In this document: positions 52,720 through 60,935 of the stretch, one piece after another
Layout of the letters: each line of letters begins with the position of its first letter
Numbering within the stretch: the first letter of the stretch is position 1
Source: Olleya namhaensis
Lineage (GTDB): Bacteria; Bacteroidota; Bacteroidia; Flavobacteriales; Flavobacteriaceae
Direction: 5' to 3'
Length of the DNA: 64,000 nt
Assembly: GCF_900114005.1 (NCBI RefSeq)
Contig: NZ_FORM01000001.1
Location: 620,001-684,000 of the forward strand
The notes under the pieces: generated by a model
Database searches by the model: none
Seen by the model: only the letters and a program-made list of their open reading frames with translations
Told to the model about the DNA's origin: nothing
Program-made: the position numbers and the translations under genes

Positions 52720-53127
52720 ATGAAATACCTATCCGTATTATTCTTGCTTTGTTTTACTAGTGTAGTTTCTGCTCAAGATTCGACTTTAGTTGCATTAGAA
52801 ACCCCTAAACTATCAATAGGATTGGTTGAAGGAGGTAGTTATATGCATGAGTATGTAACCGTTAAATTCATTAAAGTTATTCAAGATTCGAGATGTCCAA
52901 AAAACGTTATGTGTATCCGTGCTGGAGAAGCAGAAGTGCTTATCGGGATTTATAAAAATGGATTATTATTGGAAGAGAAATCAATTATTGTTAGACCAAA
53001 TACACGGTTGTTAACTTTGTATTCTAACGCTGAGGTTATCGTGTCTGCTGTTAATTTGTTTCCTTATCCAAAGGAGGTAGGAACTGTTAGTGATCGGTCT
53101 TATGTTTTGGATTTGCTTTTTGAATAG
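52720..53127 (+). CDS. Small exported protein of unknown function
   Basis: A 135-aa protein with a signal peptide (1-19, ending VSA-QD). A conserved-looking core contains DSRCPKNVMCIRAGEAEVLI, with two cysteines likely paired after export. This sequence style recurs in flavobacterial hypothetical proteins, but no function is known to me. It is divergent from the metal regulator and followed by another exported protein gene. Confidence 0.75.
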   Translation: MKYLSVLFLLCFTSVVSAQDSTLVALETPKLSIGLVEGGSYMHEYVTVKFIKVIQDSRCPKNVMCIRAGEAEVLIGIYKNGLLLEEKSIIVRPNTRLLTLYSNAEVIVSAVNLFPYPKEVGTVSDRSYVLDLLFE

Positions 53128-53169
53128 TGGTAGGGTATGATTTTTGATAATTATCTGAAAACCAATTTT

Positions 53170-53712
53170 ATGAAACCTTCTGTAATTGTCCTGCTTTTTG
53201 TTTTTGTAACCTCTTGTATTCCTGTAAAAATTGCGCCTACTATAGCAGGTGATAGGATTATGGTTGCTAAAAAGTTTAAACGGAAGTTGCCTAAACAATA
53301 TTCGTTAATCTTTGAAGATCCTAAAGAAGCTAACGAGTTCTATAATTTTATCAATACAAAGTATCAATTAAATCATGTAAATGTTGAAAGTAACGTTGCT
53401 TTTAAGATTGAAGATCAACCGTTTTATTTTTCGTTTTATGAAACAAGTAAAGATACTAAGACTATTAATTTAGTGCCGATTTTAGTAGATGCTAAAAGAG
53501 ATGCTAACGGGAATGATCCGTTATTTTTTGATAAATATAGCTCCAGAAAAGGTAAGTGGTATTTGGTGCTGACTGCTACGGATTATGATAGTAACGATTG
53601 TTTAAATCCTAAACACGCTAATTCTAAAATAATCGAAAAATATCTTAGAGATTTAAGAGTAGAATATCTTAATACTAGTAATTATATCGAGTCTATGTTG
53701 CGAAACAATTAA
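53170..53712 (+). CDS. Hypothetical lipoprotein
   Basis: A 180-aa lipoprotein with signal MKPSVIVLLFVFVTSCIP (lipobox Cys at 16). It has a mixed alpha/beta body with DPKEANEFYNFINTKY and DYDSNDCLNPKHANSKI and no known domain. The start at 53170 is preferred over an ATG at 53137 because the lipoprotein signal then begins at residue 1. Its stop overlaps the convergent FeoB-associated gene. Confidence 0.75.
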   Translation: MKPSVIVLLFVFVTSCIPVKIAPTIAGDRIMVAKKFKRKLPKQYSLIFEDPKEANEFYNFINTKYQLNHVNVESNVAFKIEDQPFYFSFYETSKDTKTINLVPILVDAKRDANGNDPLFFDKYSSRKGKWYLVLTATDYDSNDCLNPKHANSKIIEKYLRDLRVEYLNTSNYIESMLRNN

Positions 53713-53840
53713 TGACAACCACAGTCGTCCGTTCCGCAAGCTTTTTTTGATTTCGTTTTAACGAAATACTTTTTATAAAGAAAAAACAAAGCAAACCCTA
53801 AGGTGATAAAAACTAGTATGTTTTGAATAACTGTGTTCAT
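53709..53840 (-). CDS. FeoB-associated Cys-rich membrane protein
   Basis: A 43-aa peptide: one hydrophobic segment at the N-terminus (IQNILVFITLGFALFFLY) followed by a basic stretch and a cysteine-rich tail ACGTDDCGCH. This matches the small FeoB-associated proteins found next to feoB in many Bacteroidota. It is 4 bases downstream of feoB and is probably a subunit or regulator of the iron transporter. Its last bases overlap the stop codon of the convergent lipoprotein gene. Confidence 0.88.
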   Translation of the reverse strand: MNTVIQNILVFITLGFALFFLYKKYFVKTKSKKACGTDDCGCH

Positions 53841-53844
53841 AATA

Positions 53845-55944
53845 TTATTTTAAAAATTGATATGCTATTAATGCCGAAATGTAGGCTATAGCTGTCATGA
53901 TTACTAATTGTAATGTTGGCCATTTCCAAGTGTTAGTTTCTTTTTTTACAACAGCTAAAGTACTCATGCATTGCATTGCAAATGCATAAAATAGTAGTAG
54001 CGATATACCGGATGCAAAATTAAATAATGGACCACCTAAAATAGGGTTGACTTCTCCTGCCATTCTGTTTTTAATGGTGTCTTCATCATCGTTACCAACA
54101 CTATAAATAGTCGCTAAAGTACCAACAAAAACTTCTCTTGCAGCAAAACTACTAACAATAGCAATTCCTATTTTCCAATCGTAACCTAGTGGTCTAATTA
54201 CAGGCTCAATAGCATGTCCTGCAATACCTATAAACGAGTGTTCTAGTTTTTGAGAGGCTATTTTTTGATTTAATTCTTCTTCGTTTAAATTTTGCGAAGC
54301 ATATTCTGTTTTAACAATATTTTCTGCATCATTAAAGGCGTCTCCTGGACCGTAAGATGCCAAGAACCAAAGGATGATTGAGATGGCTAATATTATTTTT
54401 CCTGCTCCAAATACAAATGATTTCGTTTTTTCTAAAACGGTAATGGCAACATTTTTGAATAGCGGTAATTTGTAATTTGGCATTTCTACCACAAAAAACG
54501 TTTTACTTTTTATTTTTAAGACCTTGTTTAATATGTAAGCCGAAATAACTGCAGCTCCAAACCCTAATAAATACAGTAGCATTAAGGTTAAAGCTTGGTA
54601 ACTTAATCCAAGAAAGCGTCCTTCAGGAATAACAAGAGCAATGATTATTAAATATACAGGTAGTCTTGCAGAACACGTTGTAAAAGGTGTTACTAAAATT
54701 GTAATTAAGCGTTCTTTCCAGCTTTCAATATTTCTTGTGGCCATAATTGCAGGAATAGCACAAGCAGTTCCTGAGATTAAAGGTACAATACTTTTACCAC
54801 TTAAGCCAAAACGACGCATGACTCTGTCCATTAAAAAAACGACACGACTCATATATCCAGTTTCTTCTAAAATGGCTATAAACAGGAATAAAAACGCTAT
54901 TTGAGGTATAAAAATGACTATTCCTCCTAATCCTGATATAATTCCTTCGGCTAATAAATTTGTAAAAGCACCTTCTGGAAGTGTGTTTTTAACCCAATCA
55001 CTTAGACTTGCAAATACACCATCAATAAAGTCCATTGGTATCGTAGACCAGTCATAAATAGCTTGAAAAATAAGTAGTAATATTAAAAAGAATATTAAGT
55101 AACCCCAGACTTTATGGGTTAAAATACGATCAAATTTTGTACGTAAATCTTTAGCTTGACTAGCGTCTATGGTTTGTCCTTTTTTAAGCGTGTTATTTAT
55201 AAATTGGTAACGCTTAATGGTCTCTTTTTGCTGAAGACGTTTTAGGTCACTTTTAGATTTAGTTTTAAAACTAGCAAGTGCCTCGACTTCGTTTCTGTCC
55301 ATTTTACCAAAATTTACATCTTGGGTAATAACCAACCATAATTTGTAAAGCAATTGACTAGGAAAAGCCTGTCTTAGTTTGTCAAAGTAGTCTGTGTCAA
55401 TTTCTGAGGCATTTAAACATGGTGTTGTTGACAGGTCTCTGTAATTTGAAATTAATAACTTTAAGTTGTCAATACCTTCGTTTTTACGAGTACTAATAAC
55501 TGCTATTTTTGTTTTTAATTCCTGTTCTAAATGTTCAATATCTAATGAAATCCCTTTGTATTTCATTCTGTCAGCCATATTAATGACTAAGATGGTAGGG
55601 ATTTCTAAATCTTTTATTTGTGTAAAAAGTAGTAAGTTTCGTTTTAAGTTTTCAACATCACTAACTACTACTGCAACATCAGGAAAATCTTTGTCGTTTT
55701 TGTTTAGAAGTAATTCGATGACTACGTTTTCGTCTAAAGACGACGCGTTTAAGCTGTAAGTACCCGGTAAATCAATGATATGTGCTTTTACACCTCTTGG
55801 CAATTTGCAAATACCTTCTTTTTTTTCTACTGTAATCCCAGGGTAATTTCCCACTTTCTGATTTAACCCCGTTAAGGCATTAAAAACAGATGTTTTTCCT
55901 GTATTTGGATTACCAATTAAGGCGATGTTTATTTGCTTGCTCAT
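53845..55944 (-). CDS. feoB: Ferrous iron transporter FeoB
   Basis: A 699-aa inner-membrane Fe2+ transporter. The N-terminal GTPase has the P-loop GNPNTGKTS near residue 11, the G3-type DLPGTYSLN and the G4-type INMADRM; a helical GDI-like linker follows, then about eight membrane segments with the paired Gate motifs (GTACAIPAIMATR and FAAREVFVGTLATIY). FeoA overlaps its start by one base and the small Cys-rich gene follows its end, giving a complete feo unit. Confidence 0.97.
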   Translation of the reverse strand: MSKQINIALIGNPNTGKTSVFNALTGLNQKVGNYPGITVEKKEGICKLPRGVKAHIIDLPGTYSLNASSLDENVVIELLLNKNDKDFPDVAVVVSDVENLKRNLLLFTQIKDLEIPTILVINMADRMKYKGISLDIEHLEQELKTKIAVISTRKNEGIDNLKLLISNYRDLSTTPCLNASEIDTDYFDKLRQAFPSQLLYKLWLVITQDVNFGKMDRNEVEALASFKTKSKSDLKRLQQKETIKRYQFINNTLKKGQTIDASQAKDLRTKFDRILTHKVWGYLIFFLILLLIFQAIYDWSTIPMDFIDGVFASLSDWVKNTLPEGAFTNLLAEGIISGLGGIVIFIPQIAFLFLFIAILEETGYMSRVVFLMDRVMRRFGLSGKSIVPLISGTACAIPAIMATRNIESWKERLITILVTPFTTCSARLPVYLIIIALVIPEGRFLGLSYQALTLMLLYLLGFGAAVISAYILNKVLKIKSKTFFVVEMPNYKLPLFKNVAITVLEKTKSFVFGAGKIILAISIILWFLASYGPGDAFNDAENIVKTEYASQNLNEEELNQKIASQKLEHSFIGIAGHAIEPVIRPLGYDWKIGIAIVSSFAAREVFVGTLATIYSVGNDDEDTIKNRMAGEVNPILGGPLFNFASGISLLLFYAFAMQCMSTLAVVKKETNTWKWPTLQLVIMTAIAYISALIAYQFLK

Positions 55945-56174
55945 TACACTTGTTTTTCAATGATAATATGAATAGCAGTTTCTTTTCTGATTGCTAAATG
56001 GCTCCCGTTTATATTTAAATATAATGGATCGGAAAAAGGTGCTACTTGTACCAACTCGACACTATTGCCTGGTAAACACCCCATTTCTAGGAGTTTTAAT
56101 GGAATTAAATGCGAGGAAACGTCTATAATTATAGCGCGTTCTCCTCTTTTTAGTGTGTCTAGTGTGTTATCCAA
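55944..56174 (-). CDS. feoA: FeoA protein
   Basis: A 76-aa SH3-like protein that assists FeoB (GERAIIIDV, LLEMGCLPGNSVELVQVAPF, LAIRKETA). Start is a TTG at 56174: an in-frame stop lies a few codons upstream and the next ATG is too far in. The overlap with feoB (TAATG) shows coupling. Confidence 0.93.
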   Translation of the reverse strand: MDNTLDTLKRGERAIIIDVSSHLIPLKLLEMGCLPGNSVELVQVAPFSDPLYLNINGSHLAIRKETAIHIIIEKQV

Positions 56175-56200
56175 GCTTATTTAGATTGATTTTAAAGAAG

Positions 56201-56208
56201 CAAAAGTA
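56201..56208 (-). promoter_or_regulatory. -7 box of the feoA-feoB operon
   Basis: TACTTTTG on the minus strand, 26 bases upstream of the feoA TTG start. Matches TAnnTTTG. Confidence 0.45.
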
Positions 56209-56246
56209 TGAGAAAATTTCAGCTTAAAAAAATTGAGAGCAAAAAA

Positions 56247-56921
56247 CTACTCTTCGTATTCTTTTTTTAACTTTTTGATATCATTTAAAAGTGTGGTGAT
56301 ATCTTCCGTTTTTGTGCCATCATAATAGCCTCGAATTTGACTTTTTTTGTCTATTAGCATAAAATTTTCTGTGTGTACCATTCCGTAGTCATCAGGCATT
56401 CCGTCGTCTTTAACTGCTAAATAGCTTTTCCTAGCTAGTCTGTAAATTTCGCCTTTATCACCAGTAACTAAATTCCATTTTTTGTCATTTACTCCTTTTT
56501 TAATGGCATAACGTTTTAACTGTTCTACGGTATCAATATCTGGAGTGACAGAGTAGGATAATAGCATCACATCGTCATCATTCAATACTTCTTTTTGGAT
56601 AGTTTCCATATTACCTGTCATAATTGGACAGATGGTTTGGCATGTTGTAAAAAAGAAATCGGCGACATAAATTTTATCTTTATAGTCCGCTTGAGTTATT
56701 GTTTTACCGTTTTGATTAGTCATACTAAAATCGGCAATTTTATGGTATTTTATTTTGTGCTGTATGGTACTGTCAACCAATTCTGTGTTTACCATTGCAG
56801 GTTGGTAAATAGGTAGGGGTTTGTCTACTTTTAGGATGTTATAAAAAATAGACATTATAATGATTGAAATTATGCCGAATACAATCGCAAATAATTTATA
56901 ATCTTTAAAAAACGAAAGCAT
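56247..56921 (-). CDS. SCO family protein (Sco1/SenC)
   Basis: A 224-aa thioredoxin-fold copper chaperone of the Sco1/SenC family, anchored by an N-terminal helix (about 5-28). The copper-binding CxxxC is in FFTTCQTICPIMTGN and the conserved His in GMVHTENFMLID. It helps assemble the CuA site of cytochrome oxidase or protects against thiol stress. The start at 56921 is chosen because the longer frame begins with TTG inside the promoter box (56946-56953). It stands alone upstream of feoAB. Confidence 0.92.
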   Translation of the reverse strand: MLSFFKDYKLFAIVFGIISIIIMSIFYNILKVDKPLPIYQPAMVNTELVDSTIQHKIKYHKIADFSMTNQNGKTITQADYKDKIYVADFFFTTCQTICPIMTGNMETIQKEVLNDDDVMLLSYSVTPDIDTVEQLKRYAIKKGVNDKKWNLVTGDKGEIYRLARKSYLAVKDDGMPDDYGMVHTENFMLIDKKSQIRGYYDGTKTEDITTLLNDIKKLKKEYEE

Positions 56922-56945
56922 TTTTAGTGTTTTAGGTTTATACTG

Positions 56946-56953
56946 CAAAAATA
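56946..56953 (-). promoter_or_regulatory. -7 box of the SCO gene
   Basis: TATTTTTG on the minus strand, followed by C; 25 bases upstream of the ATG at 56921. Confidence 0.5.
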
Positions 56954-57050
56954 CAATGAAAACCTTAGGTTATCTTATGACATTACTCATAAAATTTGTT
57001 AATTCTCGAAAGCATTAAAGCTATTGTTTTTTAAACTAATGGTAAATAGT

Positions 57051-57058
57051 TACTTTTG
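57051..57058 (+). promoter_or_regulatory. -7 box of rseP
   Basis: TACTTTTG followed by G, 29 bases upstream of the rseP ATG; matches TAnnTTTG. Confidence 0.45.
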
Positions 57059-57087
57059 GCGCTTATTAAAAAGAATAGAAACACTAC

Positions 57088-58431
57088 ATGGAGTTTATTA
57101 TAAAAATTGGACAGTTTTTGTTAAGTCTGTCATTATTAATTGTTTTACATGAGTTAGGACATTTTATTCCTGCTAAATTATTTAAAACAAGAGTTGAAAA
57201 ATTCTACTTATTTTTTGATGTTAAATATTCGTTATTCAAAAAGAAAATCGGAGAAACCGTTTATGGTATAGGTTGGTTGCCACTTGGAGGTTATGTTAAG
57301 ATTTCTGGGATGATAGATGAGAGTATGGATAAGGAGCAAATGGCTTTGCCACCACAACCATGGGAGTTTAGATCTAAGCCGGCTTGGCAGCGTTTAATTA
57401 TTATGTTAGGTGGTGTTTTTGTCAACTTTGTGTTAGCCTACGTTATATATGTAATCATGTCTTTTACTTATGGTGATACAGATGTTACTGCCAAAAGTAT
57501 GAAAGACGGATATTGGATTGATAATCCATTATTGGTAGATTTAGGTTTTAAAACTGGAGATAAAATTATAGCTGTTGATGGTCAAAAAGTAGATAGCCAT
57601 CTAGATGTTGTAAAAAACATAATTAAGACAGAAAAGTATACTATTGATAGAAATGGAGAAACTGTAGATTTACAATTACCTGTAGATTTTCTAGGACAAT
57701 TGTCTTCAAGAAAAGTAAAAGGTGGTTTGTTTAAATTAAGATTTCCTTTTATGGTTGGAGAAGTGTCCGATACTATGGTTAATAAAGGTGTTGATTTAAA
57801 AGAAGGAGATATCTTATTAACCGTAGATAATAAACCGCTTAGATATTATGATGAAGTAGGTGATAGATTGATGGCTTATAAAAACCAAACAATAACGTCT
57901 ACCTTTTTAAGAGGTACTGAAACAATTACAAGACAGTTACAAGTAAATAACGATGGAAAGCTTGGTATTATGCCAGGTGAAGACGCAAAGCGTTTTGATG
58001 CGCTTGGTTATTATGATAAGACATTAAAAGAATATACCTTTTTAGAAAGTTTTGTTGGCGGTAAGGATAAGTTTGTAGATCAAGTTGGAGGTTATTTTGA
58101 TCAGTTAGGAAAGATTTTTAGTCCAAGCACAGGGGCTTATAAAGGTGTAGGAGGATTTAAAGCCATATACGATGTTTTTCCAAGTACTTGGATTTGGCAA
58201 AATTTTTGGGGATTAACTGCCTTTTTATCTATTATGCTTGGTGTTTTAAATTTATTGCCAATTCCTGCTTTAGATGGAGGACATGTTGTGTTTTTATTGT
58301 TCGAAATCGTATCAGGGCGTAAGCCAAGCGAGAAATTTTTAGAGAAAGCGCAAGTCGTTGGATTCTTCATTTTAATAGCGTTAGTCTTGTTTGCGAACGG
58401 TAATGATATCTTTAAAGCAATATTTAATTAA
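57088..58431 (+). CDS. rseP: Site-2 protease RseP
   Basis: A 447-aa intramembrane zinc protease that cleaves anti-sigma factors and signal-peptide remnants. The first membrane helix holds HELGH (21-25), the zinc-binding motif; the C-terminal helix has IPALDGGHVVFLL with the third ligand. Between them are two PDZ-like domains (about 130-310; VDLGFKTGDKIIAVDG and VDLKEGDILLTVDN). The ECF sigma/anti-sigma pair at 43262-45832 is a possible but unproven substrate. Confidence 0.95.
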   Translation: MEFIIKIGQFLLSLSLLIVLHELGHFIPAKLFKTRVEKFYLFFDVKYSLFKKKIGETVYGIGWLPLGGYVKISGMIDESMDKEQMALPPQPWEFRSKPAWQRLIIMLGGVFVNFVLAYVIYVIMSFTYGDTDVTAKSMKDGYWIDNPLLVDLGFKTGDKIIAVDGQKVDSHLDVVKNIIKTEKYTIDRNGETVDLQLPVDFLGQLSSRKVKGGLFKLRFPFMVGEVSDTMVNKGVDLKEGDILLTVDNKPLRYYDEVGDRLMAYKNQTITSTFLRGTETITRQLQVNNDGKLGIMPGEDAKRFDALGYYDKTLKEYTFLESFVGGKDKFVDQVGGYFDQLGKIFSPSTGAYKGVGGFKAIYDVFPSTWIWQNFWGLTAFLSIMLGVLNLLPIPALDGGHVVFLLFEIVSGRKPSEKFLEKAQVVGFFILIALVLFANGNDIFKAIFN

Positions 58432-58448
58432 AAAAAATTAATTTTTGT

Positions 58449-58479
58449 TTTGCAGAAGTCAAAAAAGATTCTATATTTG
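58449..58479 (+). promoter_or_regulatory. tRNA-Asn promoter (TTTG-N19-TATATTTG)
   Basis: TTTG at 58449-58452, 19 bases, TATATTTG at 58472-58479. Both Bacteroidota promoter boxes match the consensus at the correct spacing, 22 bases before the tRNA. Confidence 0.75.
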
Positions 58480-58501
58480 CACTCGCAATAGCGAAAAACA
58501 C

Positions 58502-58575
58502 TCCTCCTTAGCTCAGTTGGTTAGAGCATCTGACTGTTAATCAGAGGGTCCTTAGTTCGAGCCTAAGAGGAGGAG
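58502..58575 (+). tRNA. tRNA-Asn (GTT)
   Basis: Complete cloverleaf of 74 nt: acceptor TCCTCCT / AGGAGGA (58502-58508 and 58568-58574), D stem GCTC/GAGC, anticodon stem TCTGA/TCAGA with loop CTGTTAA (anticodon GTT at 58536-58538), T stem CTTAG/CTAAG with TTCGAGC loop. CCA is not encoded. Confidence 0.95.
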
Positions 58576-58583
58576 CAAGTTGT

Positions 58584-58616
58584 AAACCACTTACAGTAAT
58601 GTAAGTGGTTTTTTTG
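58584..58616 (+). terminator. Terminator after tRNA-Asn
   Basis: Stem AAACCACTTAC (58584-58594) / GTAAGTGGTTT (58601-58611), 6-base loop, T run after. Confidence 0.85.
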
Positions 58617-58641
58617 TGGAATAAAGTGTGGTTTTAAAGCA

Positions 58642-58676
58642 TAAAAAAGCCTCTAGTACTATTAGAGGCTTTTTAG
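58642..58676. terminator. Terminator downstream of the threonine dehydrogenase gene
   Basis: Stem AAAAAGCCTCTA (58644-58655) / TAGAGGCTTTTT (58663-58674), 7-base loop; A run and T run make it bidirectional. It probably ends the minus-strand transcript from 59639. Confidence 0.8.
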
Positions 58677-58697
58677 ATATCTTATGTAATCTGGTAA

Positions 58698-59639
58698 TTA
58701 CTTGCTTAGGTTTTTAAGCATGTCTTTTGTAATACCATCTAAATTGTATTGGTGTTTCCAGTTCCATTGCGCCCTAGCTTCTGTATCGTCAATGCTACTA
58801 GGCCAAGAATCGGCAATTTGCTGTCTAAAATCAGGAGTGTAGCTTATTTCAAATTCTGGAATTTGTTTTTTAATAGACTCAGCAATCTGTTTTGGTGTAA
58901 AACTTATCCCAGACAGGTTGTAAGACGATCGTATTTGTACGTTCTCTTCTTTAGTAGACATAAGAGATACCGTAGCGTCAATAGCATCATCCATGTACAT
59001 CATAGGTAAAGCAGTGTTTTCGCTTAAAAAACAATCATATTTTTTCGCTTTTAAAGCTTCGTGATAGATTTCTACCGCATAATCTGTTGTTCCACCACCG
59101 GGAAGTGTTTTCCAGCTAATAATACCTGGGTAACGGATGCTTCTAACATCTACATTGTATTTTTCATGGTAGTATTGACACCAGCGCTCACCAACTTGTT
59201 TGGTAATACCGTATACCGTTGTCGGTTCCATAACAGTGTGCTGTGGCGTGTCTTCTCTTGGAGTTGTTGGTCCAAAAACAGCAATACTTGATGGCCAAAA
59301 TACTTTTTTAATGGCCTTAGCTTTAGCAAGGTTTAAAACATGAAAAAGCGATTGCATGTTTAAATCCCAAGCTTTCATTGGATATTTTTCTCCTGTAGCG
59401 CTAAGTATAGCTGCCATTAGGTAAATAGTGTCCACATTGTGTTTTTCACAACATATTTTTATTGAAGCATAATCCATGGCATCAATAATTTCGAAAGTAC
59501 CAGAATTTACTAGTCCTACGTTGTTGTAATTTAGGTCACTTGCAATAACATTTTCGTCGCCATGTATTGCTCTTAATTTATAAGTCAGTTCAGAGCCTAT
59601 TTGGCCACCTGCACCAATGATTAGTATTTTTCCACTCAT
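58698..59639 (-). CDS. SDR-type L-threonine 3-dehydrogenase (NAD-dependent epimerase family)
   Basis: A 313-aa extended short-chain dehydrogenase. The NAD-binding GAGGQIGSELT is at 8-18, the catalytic Tyr-Lys pair in VYGITKQVGE and the substrate region in RYPGIISWKTLPGGGTTDYA. This last block is typical of the SDR-type L-threonine dehydrogenase known from Flavobacterium, which oxidises threonine to 2-amino-3-ketobutyrate, rather than a nucleotide-sugar epimerase. No kbl gene is adjacent. Confidence 0.88.
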   Translation of the reverse strand: MSGKILIIGAGGQIGSELTYKLRAIHGDENVIASDLNYNNVGLVNSGTFEIIDAMDYASIKICCEKHNVDTIYLMAAILSATGEKYPMKAWDLNMQSLFHVLNLAKAKAIKKVFWPSSIAVFGPTTPREDTPQHTVMEPTTVYGITKQVGERWCQYYHEKYNVDVRSIRYPGIISWKTLPGGGTTDYAVEIYHEALKAKKYDCFLSENTALPMMYMDDAIDATVSLMSTKEENVQIRSSYNLSGISFTPKQIAESIKKQIPEFEISYTPDFRQQIADSWPSSIDDTEARAQWNWKHQYNLDGITKDMLKNLSK

Positions 59640-59767
59640 TTCTTTGGATTATTTATAAAATATGCCCTCAAAAGTAATAACATTTTGAGGATTTATTAAT
59701 AAAAATAGTATAAAAGTGTTTGTAAAAACATTTTTATCATTTGGTAAAATGTAATTCATTAAACTAA

Positions 59768-59775
59768 TATATTTG
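59768..59775 (+). promoter_or_regulatory. -7 box of the lipoprotein gene at 59800
   Basis: TATATTTG, 24 bases before the ATG at 59800, matches TAnnTTTG. Confidence 0.5.
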
Positions 59776-59799
59776 TACGTCAAATATTTAATTTTTATT

Positions 59800-60321
59800 A
59801 TGAAATTTTTTAATTTTTTATTAGTTATCACTTTGTTGTTTTCATCTTGTAAAAAAGAAAGTGAAGTTGCGGTTATTGATGACGGTTTTACTGCAATTGA
59901 CACGTTATTACTTACTAAAAAAGACATAAAAAAAATTACTTATCAAGACATTGCTATAGATGCGAAGGCTAATGCTGTAATCTCTAATTGGCAAGCGTAT
60001 TTAGATGTAGCAAATGGTATACAAAATTTGTCTACTCCAGATTTTACGTTTTTTAATGCAGATGTAGATTTATTTAATTCTACTATAAAGGATTTAGAAG
60101 AAACTATTCCGGAAGCTATTAATACGCAAGCAATAAAAGCAAGGGTTTTGGTGTTAAAAACCATGCTTTTAAAATTTCAAGAGATCGAAGCTTTAAAATC
60201 TAGTACTAAGAAGGAAAAGTTATTAGCAATACGTCAAGTGTTTTTTGCGCAATCAAATTTGAATTTGCAAATCAATAAAAAAATTGAGAAGGATAATCAA
60301 ACCATTGTTAAACCATTTTAA
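59800..60321 (+). CDS. Hypothetical lipoprotein
   Basis: A 173-aa mostly helical lipoprotein with signal MKFFNFLLVITLLFSSCKK (lipobox Cys at 17). The helical body (LDVANGIQNLSTP, LEETIPEAINTQAIKARVLVLKTM) shows no known domain. Start at 59800 is chosen because the -7 box covers any earlier start. It is co-oriented with and one base from the next lipoprotein gene. Confidence 0.78.
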   Translation: MKFFNFLLVITLLFSSCKKESEVAVIDDGFTAIDTLLLTKKDIKKITYQDIAIDAKANAVISNWQAYLDVANGIQNLSTPDFTFFNADVDLFNSTIKDLEETIPEAINTQAIKARVLVLKTMLLKFQEIEALKSSTKKEKLLAIRQVFFAQSNLNLQINKKIEKDNQTIVKPF

Positions 60322-60322
60322 T

Positions 60323-60835
60323 ATGAAATACTTTACGCTTACTTTATTAGCTGCTTTTACTATTTTTTCTTGTAATAAAAAAGAAGAAAAAATTAATCCT
60401 GATTTGGTTAAAAAAGACATCACAACTAATATAGAGGCGTGGCATAAAGCAGCAGCTGATGCTGATTTTGAGGCGTATTTTAGTTTAATGACGGAAGATG
60501 GTGTGTTTATTGGTACAGATGCTTCTGAAAATTGGCAGTTAAAAGACTTTAAGTCTTATTCAAAACCACATTTTGATAAAGGAAAAGCATGGCGATTTAC
60601 AACTCTAGAAAGGCATGTATATTTAGATAAAACTCAAAATTTAGCTTGGTTTGATGAGTTGCTAGATACACAAATGGAAATTTGTAGAGGTTCTGGAGTA
60701 GTGGAAAAGGTGGATGGTATATGGAAGGTAAAGCATTATGTCTTATCCATCACTATACCTAATAATAAGGTAAGTGATGTTATTGTTATGAAAAAAGAAA
60801 TAGATAGTGTTACTAAAGCAAAATTAAGAGAGTAG
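60323..60835 (+). CDS. Lipoprotein with SnoaL/NTF2-like domain
   Basis: A 170-aa lipoprotein (signal to Cys at about 17, IFSC) with an NTF2-like/SnoaL fold typical of DUF4440-type proteins: IEAWHKAAADADFEAYFSLM, DGVFIGTDASENWQLKDF and the closing VEKVDGIWKVKHYVLSI. Such domains bind or modify small molecules; none can be named here. Start at 60323 directly follows the upstream stop, so the two are co-transcribed. Confidence 0.85.
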   Translation: MKYFTLTLLAAFTIFSCNKKEEKINPDLVKKDITTNIEAWHKAAADADFEAYFSLMTEDGVFIGTDASENWQLKDFKSYSKPHFDKGKAWRFTTLERHVYLDKTQNLAWFDELLDTQMEICRGSGVVEKVDGIWKVKHYVLSITIPNNKVSDVIVMKKEIDSVTKAKLRE

Positions 60836-60909
60836 CAATAAATAGAACTCTATAGTGGTGTTTTATCGATGTTTTTGTTAAATAAACGTGGGTTTATATA
60901 TAAAACAGT

Positions 60910-60917
60910 TATTTTTG
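60910..60917 (+). promoter_or_regulatory. -7 box of the large BNR protein gene
   Basis: TATTTTTG (TAnnTTTG), 18 bases before the ATG at 60936. Confidence 0.4.
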
Positions 60918-60935
60918 ATTTGAAAAAATCGAAAA

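Noticed and set aside
59649-59927. Minus-strand ORF of 92 aa
   Set aside because: Overlaps the promoter and start of the lipoprotein gene at 59800 and has a low-complexity composition.
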